From Nitrospiraceae bacterium (GTDB lineage Bacteria > Nitrospirota > Nitrospiria > Nitrospirales > UBA2166), in assembly GCA_002726235.1 (NCBI GenBank), contig PBSN01000008.1, positions 98,659-162,658 on the forward strand: DNA of 64,000 nucleotides. Direction: 5' to 3'. Every line of letters starts with the position of its first letter. The stretch's first letter is position 1. Under the pieces are notes generated by a model. It did not search any database, was not told the origin of the DNA, and worked only from the letters and a program-made list of their open reading frames with translations. The translations under genes were made by a program, and so were the position numbers. Below, piece after piece: positions 7,628 through 15,027 of the stretch.

Positions 7628-9667
7628 TCAAGTATTCACAAGCGGTAAAGGATAGGCGCTTTCGGCAGGTACCATTTGTAAATTGCGCAGGAAGAGTGAG
7701 CCGATACTGCGGGCGTTTAAAACCTTCGATAAAGTTTTACCCTGTATGTCCAGCAAAAGATCGCATGCTTCACGCCGCTTAGGAGTTTCCACCAGCTTTA
7801 CCGCCATTCTATTGGTTGAAGGTGTAAATCTATCTATAGACTTCTTGGTCAATTCTCCGATGTTTTCCGGAAAACTTACCATTTTTTCCTTCAATTCACA
7901 GTCTAATGGGGGGAAAAGTGCTGAGGTAAAAGTGCTGACATCTTCTAATATCATTTCCGGAATACGTGCAAAAGATGCGATGCTACTTTGAATTGCTGTA
8001 TCAAAAGCGGACTTATATTCTTTTAGCAAGATAACGCTGAACAATATGTTCAACTTGTCGAATTCCTGATTGATTAAACGTTGAAAGTTGGTCTCATTGG
8101 AAAAGTAGGTTTCGATGTCTTCTGCGCTATCAAACCATTCAGCATGGGAAAGCTCATCAAACCGATTAAAAAAAACTGCTATGAGGCTCTGGTTTGCGTT
8201 TGGAGGCGAGCAAGTCCTCTGAGTGATTTCCAAAATATTGCGAAAGACATCTATAGGGTTGATGCCATAAAACTGGGCTACTTTCAGGAGCGGTTTGTAA
8301 ATATTTAAATTCCAGCAGAAATCAATTAGGAAATGCAATTTCCTAAAATAAAATAACTCTGACTCTCTCATCGTATTAGTCTCTCGTACACTCTCTTCAT
8401 ATTCGAAGGCATGCAGTGTTGACCCGTCAGAGCACCTGTATATTCCCGCGTCTCCATGGATGAGCCTAAACCGAGTTTTGAATCCAAACTCTTTGCGCGT
8501 TTGAGTCGAATTGGTTTCGGCCCCGGCAAGTAGACGGATGTTGTGGGTATATATAATATCAACGCCAATATCGAGAAGTTCTCTTAATGCGTCTTCATGA
8601 CTTTCCTTGGTTTCACCACCCATTGGAATGATCAATTCAGAAAACGTGTCCGACCCCATATTGCGAAATTTTTCATGGTAGTCAATATAGGTGTTCAAGG
8701 AGATATTAGAGCGTTTGATATTTTTCAAAACCTGCTCATTCAAACTCTGAACAGACATGAAAACTACGACCATGTCCCCGAGTATTTCACCGATCTCAAT
8801 GTTTCTTTGGCTGACGTTTTTGGCCATCCAAATATGGCATCTATGAGGATATCCCGTCGAATCCTTGACACGCCGAATAGCTCTAGCAATTTCAATATCA
8901 CGCGGGAAAATTCCAAAATTGGCATCGCAGATGATCCAGTTTTTCGCCTGAGTCCTCTGACCCACGTAATCGACTTCAGCCAAAGTAGTGTCCACATCAA
9001 AACGGCTGATTCGGTCTTTAGAAGCAGCGCCCCATGCACAGAATGTACACTTGTATGGGCAACCGCGGTTGCTTTCGAACATTGGGACCATTCCGGCTTC
9101 GAGAAATTCATCTAAATAACCATTCAGGTACGGTGAGGGAATATTGGTTATTATTTTCTTAAGAGGGCGAACTCCATTCGAAAGGATTTCTTTCCCATCA
9201 CGCCAAACAATATTTTGCGGCAAATGGTTATAGTCATGGTTGCTTTCACGCCACCAGGTAACTAGTTCGGAAAAGGGTTCCTCTCCACTATCGATAACAA
9301 GGAAATTCAAGTACTGATGCCGGTTGAGAAAAGCGAGGCGTCTTTCTTGGTCTGGATCGATATTAGGGCCTCCGGCCACAATCAGTGCATTTGGTAGAGT
9401 TTTTCTGATGTATCCGCCTACCGACCTATTCAAAGTTTCGTTCCAACCATAGTTTGAAAGCCCTACGATATCAGGGCGTTCTTCCACGATTTTGGAAAGG
9501 AGTTTTTCGGGATGCTTGAATAAGGTGATGTCGACGTTGGAGCCATGCATAGCTGTGGCATAGGATTTTATATAACCAATGTTTAGAGGGGTTAACAACG
9601 AATCGTTTTGAACGGAATGGGTGTGGGCCAAGTCAGCTAGAAAAATTTTGGTCGCTTTTTTCATCAT
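7628..9667 (-). CDS. B12-binding-type radical SAM protein
   Basis: 679 residues. The N-terminal part (about 1-145) looks like a cobalamin-binding Rossmann domain (ERPDIVGLSNYGWN, LIVAGGPNIDPD, FLVIDSGEEPF). The radical SAM domain follows with the cluster motif CPYKCTFC (Cys203, 207, 210). The C-terminal 250 residues have no recognisable domain. This architecture is used for methylations and ring or carbon-skeleton chemistry in natural-product and lipid pathways, but no substrate can be read. The gene is more AT-rich than its neighbours, opposite in strand to them, has no pathway neighbours, and is flanked by copies of the ntrY end. It was probably acquired. Confidence 0.8.
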   Translation of the reverse strand: MMKKATKIFLADLAHTHSVQNDSLLTPLNIGYIKSYATAMHGSNVDITLFKHPEKLLSKIVEERPDIVGLSNYGWNETLNRSVGGYIRKTLPNALIVAGGPNIDPDQERRLAFLNRHQYLNFLVIDSGEEPFSELVTWWRESNHDYNHLPQNIVWRDGKEILSNGVRPLKKIITNIPSPYLNGYLDEFLEAGMVPMFESNRGCPYKCTFCAWGAASKDRISRFDVDTTLAEVDYVGQRTQAKNWIICDANFGIFPRDIEIARAIRRVKDSTGYPHRCHIWMAKNVSQRNIEIGEILGDMVVVFMSVQSLNEQVLKNIKRSNISLNTYIDYHEKFRNMGSDTFSELIIPMGGETKESHEDALRELLDIGVDIIYTHNIRLLAGAETNSTQTRKEFGFKTRFRLIHGDAGIYRCSDGSTLHAFEYEESVRETNTMRESELFYFRKLHFLIDFCWNLNIYKPLLKVAQFYGINPIDVFRNILEITQRTCSPPNANQSLIAVFFNRFDELSHAEWFDSAEDIETYFSNETNFQRLINQEFDKLNILFSVILLKEYKSAFDTAIQSSIASFARIPEMILEDVSTFTSALFPPLDCELKEKMVSFPENIGELTKKSIDRFTPSTNRMAVKLVETPKRREACDLLLDIQGKTLSKVLNARSIGSLFLRNLQMVPAESAYPLPLVNT

Positions 9668-9677
9668 TTGATTAGCT

Positions 9678-9688
9678 GGGGGGGGGGG
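9678..9688. repeat. Homopolymer run of 11 G (C on the coding strand)
   Basis: Eleven consecutive G bases, the longest homopolymer I noticed in the window. It lies 11-21 bases before the radical SAM start codon, in the expected ribosome-binding region. No purine-rich Shine-Dalgarno is visible between it and the ATG. Such tracts slip during replication and can alter expression, but one sequence cannot show variation. Confidence 0.8.
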
Positions 9689-10054
9689 CTTAGGAGGAAT
9701 TTACGCTGACAGTTAGGTTTCGCGATCAAGATGCTTTGCGCTATTTTAAGCAGCCATTTTTCATTTTTTGTTAACTTAGCTTAAGTAAGGTTTTCATTGA
9801 AAAGTAAAAAATCTTTGAAGCTTGTCTCGAGTAGGAAAGTATCTCTTGAAGCTCAAACCTTTGTTCGAATTCGCGCCAAAGTATAACATTTATTTGCCTT
9901 TCTTTGAAGACACGGTTTTTTAAAAAAGAAATTTTAAATTGACTGAAAGTGTATCTATTTTGGAGAAATTTGCTCTTAGCACTGGATCAACTTTACACGC
10001 CGTGGTCTCTTTGCTACCTTCAGACTATTCCAGAATGATCCTTTGAATTCTTTT
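9689..10054. other. AT-rich non-coding segment upstream of the radical SAM gene
   Basis: No reading frame of convincing length on either strand, and clearly more AT-rich than the flanking genes, with many A and T runs. It presumably holds the promoter of the minus-strand radical SAM gene, but I could not single out a confident -35/-10 pair. It ends where the decayed ntrY copy begins. Confidence 0.5.
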
Positions 10055-10286
10055 TTCTAAACACGCTGTGATGCTCACGTAAAATGCATGTTGAGGCAGT
10101 AGGTAAAAGAAAATCGATTCGAATCAGTGATCGTCAACGGCATTATCATTAATCACCATGGTCAGATTTGAGTTTTTCTCAATGTATCGAAATGTATCGA
10201 GCAGAATGACTTTTGCGATGGGGATGCTTGTAAGGGAGAGTGGTGGATATATCACGGCTGCATCTCACGGAGTAGACCATGGGTGA
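10055..10286 (+). pseudogene. Decayed second copy of the ntrY 3' end
   Basis: This segment aligns with the end of the intact kinase gene. GATGCTCAC...TGTTGAGGCAG near 10073-10110 matches 7288-7330. GATCGTCAACGGCATTATC near 10129 matches 7419-7437, and AATCACCATGG is shared. About 70 bases covering the G1-to-G2 part of the ATPase domain are missing, and there are in-frame stops. The final codons (VDHG, then TGA at 10284-10286) match the intact end (VNHG, TAA) and overlap the start of the receiver-LpxC gene by 8 bases, as at the upstream copy. Confidence 0.75.
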
Positions 10287-11541
10287 AACCGTGCTTATTG
10301 TCGACGACGAGACCGCAATTCTGGAGTCTGTTTCCGGCATTCTACAAGACGAAGGGTTTAGTGTTGTGGCTGCGAATTGCAGTCGTGACGCCTTGGCCAT
10401 GATCAAGAAGTGTAATCCGTCACTTGTTCTCCTTGATGTCTGGATGCCAGATGAGGATGGCTTGACACTTTTAACGCGGCTCAAGACTTTGAGGCCGAAC
10501 ATGCCGGTGATCTTGATTACCGGTCATGGGACTATTGATACAGCTGTTCGTGCCATTCGACTTGGCGCTGTGGACTTTCTCGAAAAGCCTCTTTCATTAG
10601 ACGGTCTTGTTCAAGCTGTCAAAGGAGCAATTGGGAATGAAGTGACCAAGGTGGATGTGTTGCCCGTAAGCCAGACTGTCAAAAATCGCTATCGTGGTAG
10701 CAAAAGAGTATCGTCAGTGCCGCAACGAACAGTGGCTAAGAGTGTCGTGATAGGGGGAGTGGGGTTACACAGTGGTGTACGAACTGGCCTGATTTTGCAA
10801 CCACTCGGATTGAACAATGGGATTCGATTTAGCAGTCTTGCTGGTGATGGCGTGGTTGAGGCCCATCTTGATAATGTCGACTTGACTGGATATGCCACCA
10901 CGCTTCTCAAAGATGGGATGCGAGTACGCACAGTGGAACATTTCATGTCGTCGTTGCACGCTTATGGTATTACAAATCTTTTGGTGAAAGTTGAAGGAGA
11001 ACTTCCAATTCTTGATGGTTCTGCCAGCGAATTTTGCGAATTACTTGAGTCCGCTGGCATTGAAGAACAAGCGGGGACCTTGCCACAGATTGTCATCAAA
11101 GAACCAATTAGTGTGACAGACGGATTAGATGCCGAGATCTCGATTAGCCCGTATGAGGGATTTAAGATCACCTACGAACTCTCTCATCCACCTCCCGTTG
11201 GCGATCAAACATACACCTTTGAACTAGACTCACCTGCTGCCTTCTGTAACGAAATTGCCCCGGCGCGTACCTTCGGATTTTTAAATGAGGTGAGTGAATT
11301 GGAAGAAATGGGACTGGCCAAGGGGGGGAAACTCGACAACGTCATTCTCGTTTCAGATCACGGAGTGATTAATACCCCACTGCGGTTTTTAGAGGAATTT
11401 GCTCGCCACAAAATTCTCGACATCATAGGAGATTTTTATTTACTCGGACGGCCAATCAGCGGTGCAGTTCATGCACGAAAAACTGGCCATACCGAAAACA
11501 TTGCACTGCTACGAAAAATTCGAGAAACCATGAAACTCTAG
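10279..11541 (+). CDS. lpxC: Response-regulator receiver domain fused to LpxC (UDP-3-O-acyl-GlcNAc deacetylase)
   Basis: 420 residues. Residues 1-118 are a complete receiver domain: acidic pair Asp9/Asp10, phospho-acceptor Asp53 (LLDVWMPDEDG), Thr81 and Lys103. A linker of about 30 residues leads to LpxC (about 148-420), starting IGGVGLHSG. The zinc ligands His221 (TVEHF), His377 and Asp381 (RHKILDIIGD) and catalytic His404 (TGHTENI) are all in place. LpxC commits UDP-acyl-GlcNAc to lipid A. The fusion suggests that phosphorylation tunes deacetylase activity or stability; the NtrY-like kinase upstream is the natural candidate. The ATG overlaps a decayed kinase end. No DNA-binding or sigma-54 domain is present. 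Confidence 0.93.
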   Translation: MGETVLIVDDETAILESVSGILQDEGFSVVAANCSRDALAMIKKCNPSLVLLDVWMPDEDGLTLLTRLKTLRPNMPVILITGHGTIDTAVRAIRLGAVDFLEKPLSLDGLVQAVKGAIGNEVTKVDVLPVSQTVKNRYRGSKRVSSVPQRTVAKSVVIGGVGLHSGVRTGLILQPLGLNNGIRFSSLAGDGVVEAHLDNVDLTGYATTLLKDGMRVRTVEHFMSSLHAYGITNLLVKVEGELPILDGSASEFCELLESAGIEEQAGTLPQIVIKEPISVTDGLDAEISISPYEGFKITYELSHPPPVGDQTYTFELDSPAAFCNEIAPARTFGFLNEVSELEEMGLAKGGKLDNVILVSDHGVINTPLRFLEEFARHKILDIIGDFYLLGRPISGAVHARKTGHTENIALLRKIRETMKL

Positions 11542-11830
11542 TAGAATGTTCAAATGGCAACAATGATTATTGTTCTCCGTCGCCGCAACCATCTTCTGCG
11601 AGCGTCGTACTTCACTTCGCGTTCACGAACTGCTTTGGTCCATCGCCATCATCGGAACTCACTAGGACACTTAGCGCAGGTGGTGCAGACCTTCGGCACC
11701 GTCCGGTTCTACTAAAGCTCGCTCGTCGATCCTAGTACGCACAATCTGCACAATTGATAATCCCCATAATTGCCCTTCTTAAGGGAGCGAAACGATGATA
11801 ATCGTGTCGTTGGAAAACCATCGAGTGCAA
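11542..11830. other. Intergenic region, convergent, nothing recognised
   Basis: 289 bases between the end of lpxC and the end of the minus-strand methyltransferase gene. Short frames exist on the plus strand but have no family resemblance and no ribosome-binding site. No clear terminator hairpin with a T tract was seen. Confidence 0.5.
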
Positions 11831-12481
11831 TTATCGTATCTGGTCAGATTGTTTCTCAAGTAGCATTACATCATTCTCTTCGCAGATCAGTACAGCGTGC
11901 CATTGAGTGGCTAGCCATTCAAACGTTTTGCGGGAGAAAAAACACACATGGGTTGGGTCACGCTTATAGTACCACTGAGCAAATGTGTCATGTTCTGGCA
12001 CAAGTTGGGTCATGATCCCAAGGATTCCTCCTGGTGTCAGGATTGTCCATAGACGGTCCAATTCAATTCTCGGGTAGTGAAGGTGCTCGACCACTTCGGT
12101 TGCGGTAATGAAGTCATAGGGTGCATCTAGTACCGCAGGATTTGGTGCATAGAAATGATCATAGAGTGCCATTGAATGTCCAACTTCCTCAAACATCACA
12201 GATAGTGTTGGACCGGGGCCGGAACCAAAATCGAGGCCGCGGCTTCCTGGGGCCAATCGATTTTGCATGGGAATGAATAACCGGCTGAGAAATGCTCGAT
12301 ATTTTGGATCCTCATAACTGTTCTGATGAGTATCATAACGTGCTTTTTCTTCTTCCGTCGACAGATAGTGTGCGGAGGGAACGAAGACTAATTTACATGT
12401 TTGGCATTGGAAATACTCGCGGTCTTTGTCTGTGTAGAAGAGTTTGATCGCGTCCTCTGTTTGGCACAGTGGACACATCAT
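11831..12481 (-). CDS. Zinc-ribbon class I SAM-dependent methyltransferase
   Basis: About 216 residues from ATG 12481, which overlaps the upstream DUF6122 stop as ATGA. An N-terminal zinc ribbon (CPLCQ, then CQTCKLVF) is followed by a methyltransferase fold: LDFGSGPGPT is the SAM-binding loop and TATEVVEHLHYP is the post-II acidic motif. TPGGILGIMTQL follows the usual core. This layout is common in methyltransferases acting on sugars or small molecules. It is the last gene of the def-to-methyltransferase operon. The substrate is unknown. Confidence 0.8.
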   Translation of the reverse strand: MMCPLCQTEDAIKLFYTDKDREYFQCQTCKLVFVPSAHYLSTEEEKARYDTHQNSYEDPKYRAFLSRLFIPMQNRLAPGSRGLDFGSGPGPTLSVMFEEVGHSMALYDHFYAPNPAVLDAPYDFITATEVVEHLHYPRIELDRLWTILTPGGILGIMTQLVPEHDTFAQWYYKRDPTHVCFFSRKTFEWLATQWHAVLICEENDVMLLEKQSDQIR

Positions 12482-12798
12482 ACATACCACACGCCGTTGC
12501 TTATGAAGCAATTGATTGAATCGAGGATCATGTGAATGAGCAATCCGATTCCAATGAGCCGTAGTTTTTTGGCAAAGCACAAGATTCCGTACATGGCGAT
12601 TGCGATTGGATTATGAAGAGGGTGGAATCCGACGCTGCATCGGTTGGGGTCGTAAATTGGGTCAGCGAGAAGGTGGTCAAGATCCACGAACATTGTGGAC
12701 ATCATTACGAGATAGCTGATACGCCAGGTCGTTGTAAAAGCTAGTTTCGCGACAATTGCGGGAATGATGAAATGGAGGACAAGATGTGAAATCGCAAT
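12478..12798 (-). CDS. DUF6122-like small membrane protein with apparent non-canonical start
   Basis: The conserved part (MFVDLDHLLADPIYDPNRC, GFHPLH, then GIGLLIHMILDSINC) is recognisable as a small multi-helix membrane family. The family's N-terminal helix (HLVLHFIIPAIVAKLAF) is also encoded in frame, upstream of any ATG, GTG or TTG. The frame opens after a TGA at 12802-12804, and the only plausible starts are ATT at 12798 or 12792. Starting at the first ATG (12705) would remove a membrane helix. The stop overlaps the next gene. Either an ATT start is used, or the 5' end has been mutated. Confidence 0.6.
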   Translation of the reverse strand: MAISHLVLHFIIPAIVAKLAFTTTWRISYLVMMSTMFVDLDHLLADPIYDPNRCSVGFHPLHNPIAIAMYGILCFAKKLRLIGIGLLIHMILDSINCFISNGVWYV

Positions 12799-12821
12799 CT
12801 CTCACAGAGAGGTTCAACTGT

Positions 12822-13292
12822 TCATGTTTTTATCACAATAGTTCCTGCTAGCTTGTCGTGCCATCCTTGCTTTTGTTTATCGAACGCAACCCAGAGAAGG
12901 CCGAGCATCAACGGAATGGTTGAGAAAAAGTATGCAAAGTAGCGCCAGATCAGTTTTCCTGGTGTAGGGTTACCGCATGTTCTTGCGTCTACGATTTTGA
13001 TACGTAGGATCATTTTTCCTGGAGTGGCAGCACGAAATACCCAAAAGACAATGACCACGACAGCTGGCATGACCCATGTAATCAGGAACGTTGATAGGCC
13101 TCCGGCTGTTTTCCCGGAAAGAATTAAGTCCATACTATCTGTTCCAATCAGCAACGGGGTGATGAGGAACAGTAATAGTATGGAATCAATGGTGGATGCA
13201 GCTACACGGATCAAAAACCCTGCGTACATTGGTTTCGAAGCGTTTTCGCCAGAGGCTCCATGTTGTGGAGGCTGACCTGATTGCTGGTCCAT
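12822..13292 (-). CDS. RDD family membrane protein
   Basis: 156 residues. A polar N-terminus is followed by AGFLIRVAASTIDSILL, which fits the RDD signature with Arg and Asp in the first helix, although the second motif position varies. It has three or four membrane segments and the conserved ATPGKMILRIKIVD loop. RDD proteins are small inner-membrane proteins; some act in ion exchange, but no specific role can be claimed. It lies in the def-pheT operon, 26 bases after pheT and 23 bases before the DUF6122 frame. Confidence 0.8.
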   Translation of the reverse strand: MDQQSGQPPQHGASGENASKPMYAGFLIRVAASTIDSILLLFLITPLLIGTDSMDLILSGKTAGGLSTFLITWVMPAVVVIVFWVFRAATPGKMILRIKIVDARTCGNPTPGKLIWRYFAYFFSTIPLMLGLLWVAFDKQKQGWHDKLAGTIVIKT

Positions 13293-13318
13293 TCGGTTTT
13301 CCCTGTGTCTTGCCTGAG

Positions 13319-15022
13319 TTATATGTTATCTGCTTGCAAGGCATCAAGGCGTAGCTCAAAAATCGTACATGGCATAGTGATCTGCCAATTATCAAGTACT
13401 TGTGGATGGAGTTCGCCGAGGAGGCCACATGGCTCCTGATTCAGTGTGAGTTGTCCGACACGGCCATCAATGAAAGATGGATGTGTTGTTGGTTTGACTT
13501 TGTATGATAAGCCGAGGGTGTAAAACAGTAGGTCAACGTAGGAGTGTATTTCCGAAAAGTTGGCATTTGGGTGGGCTAAGAGTGCGCCGATGGCGTTGAG
13601 TGTTCGAGTGCCGGATTCGGTGTTCGGGTCTGGTTGTACGATCTCGCCTGCTTCGAAGAGGCAATGAGGATAGAAACTATGAGAAGACGCGGCTTCTACA
13701 CGAAGTAACGAAGGAATTATCCATTGCCGGACACAGCTATAGGTGAGGGACATCACGTTGTCAACCTCGATGATGTCTGTGGTCGGGAGGTTCATCCGAA
13801 TCGCCAAGTCTTCCTGTGAGGACAAGATGTTCGAAAGGATTTCTTGAAATCCAAACCCAATCATGAGTTCGCGGACTTTGTCCGAGATTATCTCAGATTG
13901 AGAAAGGCTTCCGACGGTGAACTCGGAAGGGAGGGCGGTTGAAAAGGCGTTATACCCAGTGCTGATGGCAATGTCCTCGATGGCATCGACGGGGTGCATG
14001 AGGTCATCACGGTAGGGAGGTTGTTTCACGTAGAGAGTTTTTACGTGTGACTTGACCTGATATCCATATTCAATTAGCGCTTGTTTTCCTTCGTTCAAGG
14101 TTAGTGAGTTACCAAGGGTGGCATTGATGATCTCCTGAGGCACTTCGATCTCTGACCCACAATCATACGGCACGTGAATTGATTTCCCGAATTCTGTCGG
14201 CGCAGGATAGAGTACCTCTATGGAATCAATTTTCGCCTTACGATCGGCGAAATTAGCTGCGAGAATATTAATCGCATGCAGGACCATGCGTAGATCGGTT
14301 CCAGTCACCTCGACGAACAGGTTTTTATCGCCAACCTGCACTTCCCCAATTTCACGGCTATTGATGATTGGGGGGAAGGAAAGGATAGTCCCATTGGCAT
14401 CGGTGAGCAATGGGCAGTGTTGTTTGCCGTCTTGACCGATCAGCGTGGATTTGTACTCAATCCCTTTGGGATGGCATTCTAGGATCTCCGTCAGCGTCAT
14501 TGGCTCGTCAAATCCTAACGGAGTGAAACGCACGGTGTCAGGGTCTGCGATGGTATACGTGACGGGGAACTGTATGGGATCAAGCCGATAAATGCCGATG
14601 GACACGCTCTTTCGTTTACGTCCGAAGATATCGGCCAGTTTTTCCTGTGTTTGGATCAGTTGTGCCAATCCTCGATCTGAGAGTGTGTAGCCTGTTGCCT
14701 TAAAACCGCCAATATACTGCCTGATTACATGAAGACCGTGTCCGACCTTGATTTGATCGAGAGTCTTCTTCGCTGGTTTGAAAAACGAATAGGGGAGGAG
14801 CTTCTCATCCAGTTTTGTGCGAATTTGGCGTGCAATTCCCTCAGTACACCAGAGATCTGGACGATTGGTATCTTGAAGTTCGATCTTAAGCGTGTCCGTT
14901 GCAGGTTCATAGTCCTTGATTTCGCCCTTTGCCAGCAGTATCCATTTGTCTAATTCCTCAAGGGTGAACGTGTGCCCGATGAGTGTTTCGAGGTCTTGTT
15001 TTGGAAAATCAATCGTTGGCAT
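13319..15022 (-). CDS. pheT: Phenylalanyl-tRNA synthetase beta subunit, archaeal/eukaryotic type
   Basis: 567 residues, well short of the roughly 800-residue bacterial PheT and lacking the N-terminal tRNA-binding (EMAP-like) domain and C-terminal anticodon-binding domain. It begins MPTIDFPKQDLETLIG and contains ELQDTNRPDLWCTEGIARQI near residue 50, which are hallmarks of the archaeal/eukaryotic beta chain. A B5 domain and a catalytic-like core follow. It pairs with the pheS gene six bases upstream, also of archaeal type, so the whole enzyme belongs to that class. Product: Phe-tRNA(Phe), in the cytoplasm. Confidence 0.92.
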   Translation of the reverse strand: MPTIDFPKQDLETLIGHTFTLEELDKWILLAKGEIKDYEPATDTLKIELQDTNRPDLWCTEGIARQIRTKLDEKLLPYSFFKPAKKTLDQIKVGHGLHVIRQYIGGFKATGYTLSDRGLAQLIQTQEKLADIFGRKRKSVSIGIYRLDPIQFPVTYTIADPDTVRFTPLGFDEPMTLTEILECHPKGIEYKSTLIGQDGKQHCPLLTDANGTILSFPPIINSREIGEVQVGDKNLFVEVTGTDLRMVLHAINILAANFADRKAKIDSIEVLYPAPTEFGKSIHVPYDCGSEIEVPQEIINATLGNSLTLNEGKQALIEYGYQVKSHVKTLYVKQPPYRDDLMHPVDAIEDIAISTGYNAFSTALPSEFTVGSLSQSEIISDKVRELMIGFGFQEILSNILSSQEDLAIRMNLPTTDIIEVDNVMSLTYSCVRQWIIPSLLRVEAASSHSFYPHCLFEAGEIVQPDPNTESGTRTLNAIGALLAHPNANFSEIHSYVDLLFYTLGLSYKVKPTTHPSFIDGRVGQLTLNQEPCGLLGELHPQVLDNWQITMPCTIFELRLDALQADNI

Positions 15023-15027
15023 GGGTG

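Noticed and set aside
8597-9115. A 172-residue plus-strand frame within the radical SAM gene
   Set aside because: It is antisense to the CxxxCxxC region of the radical SAM gene and has no recognisable motif.
12809-12823. GTTCAACTGTTCA shared with the repeat at 40955-41030
   Set aside because: The match is only 13 bases with no arm or core around it, so chance cannot be excluded.
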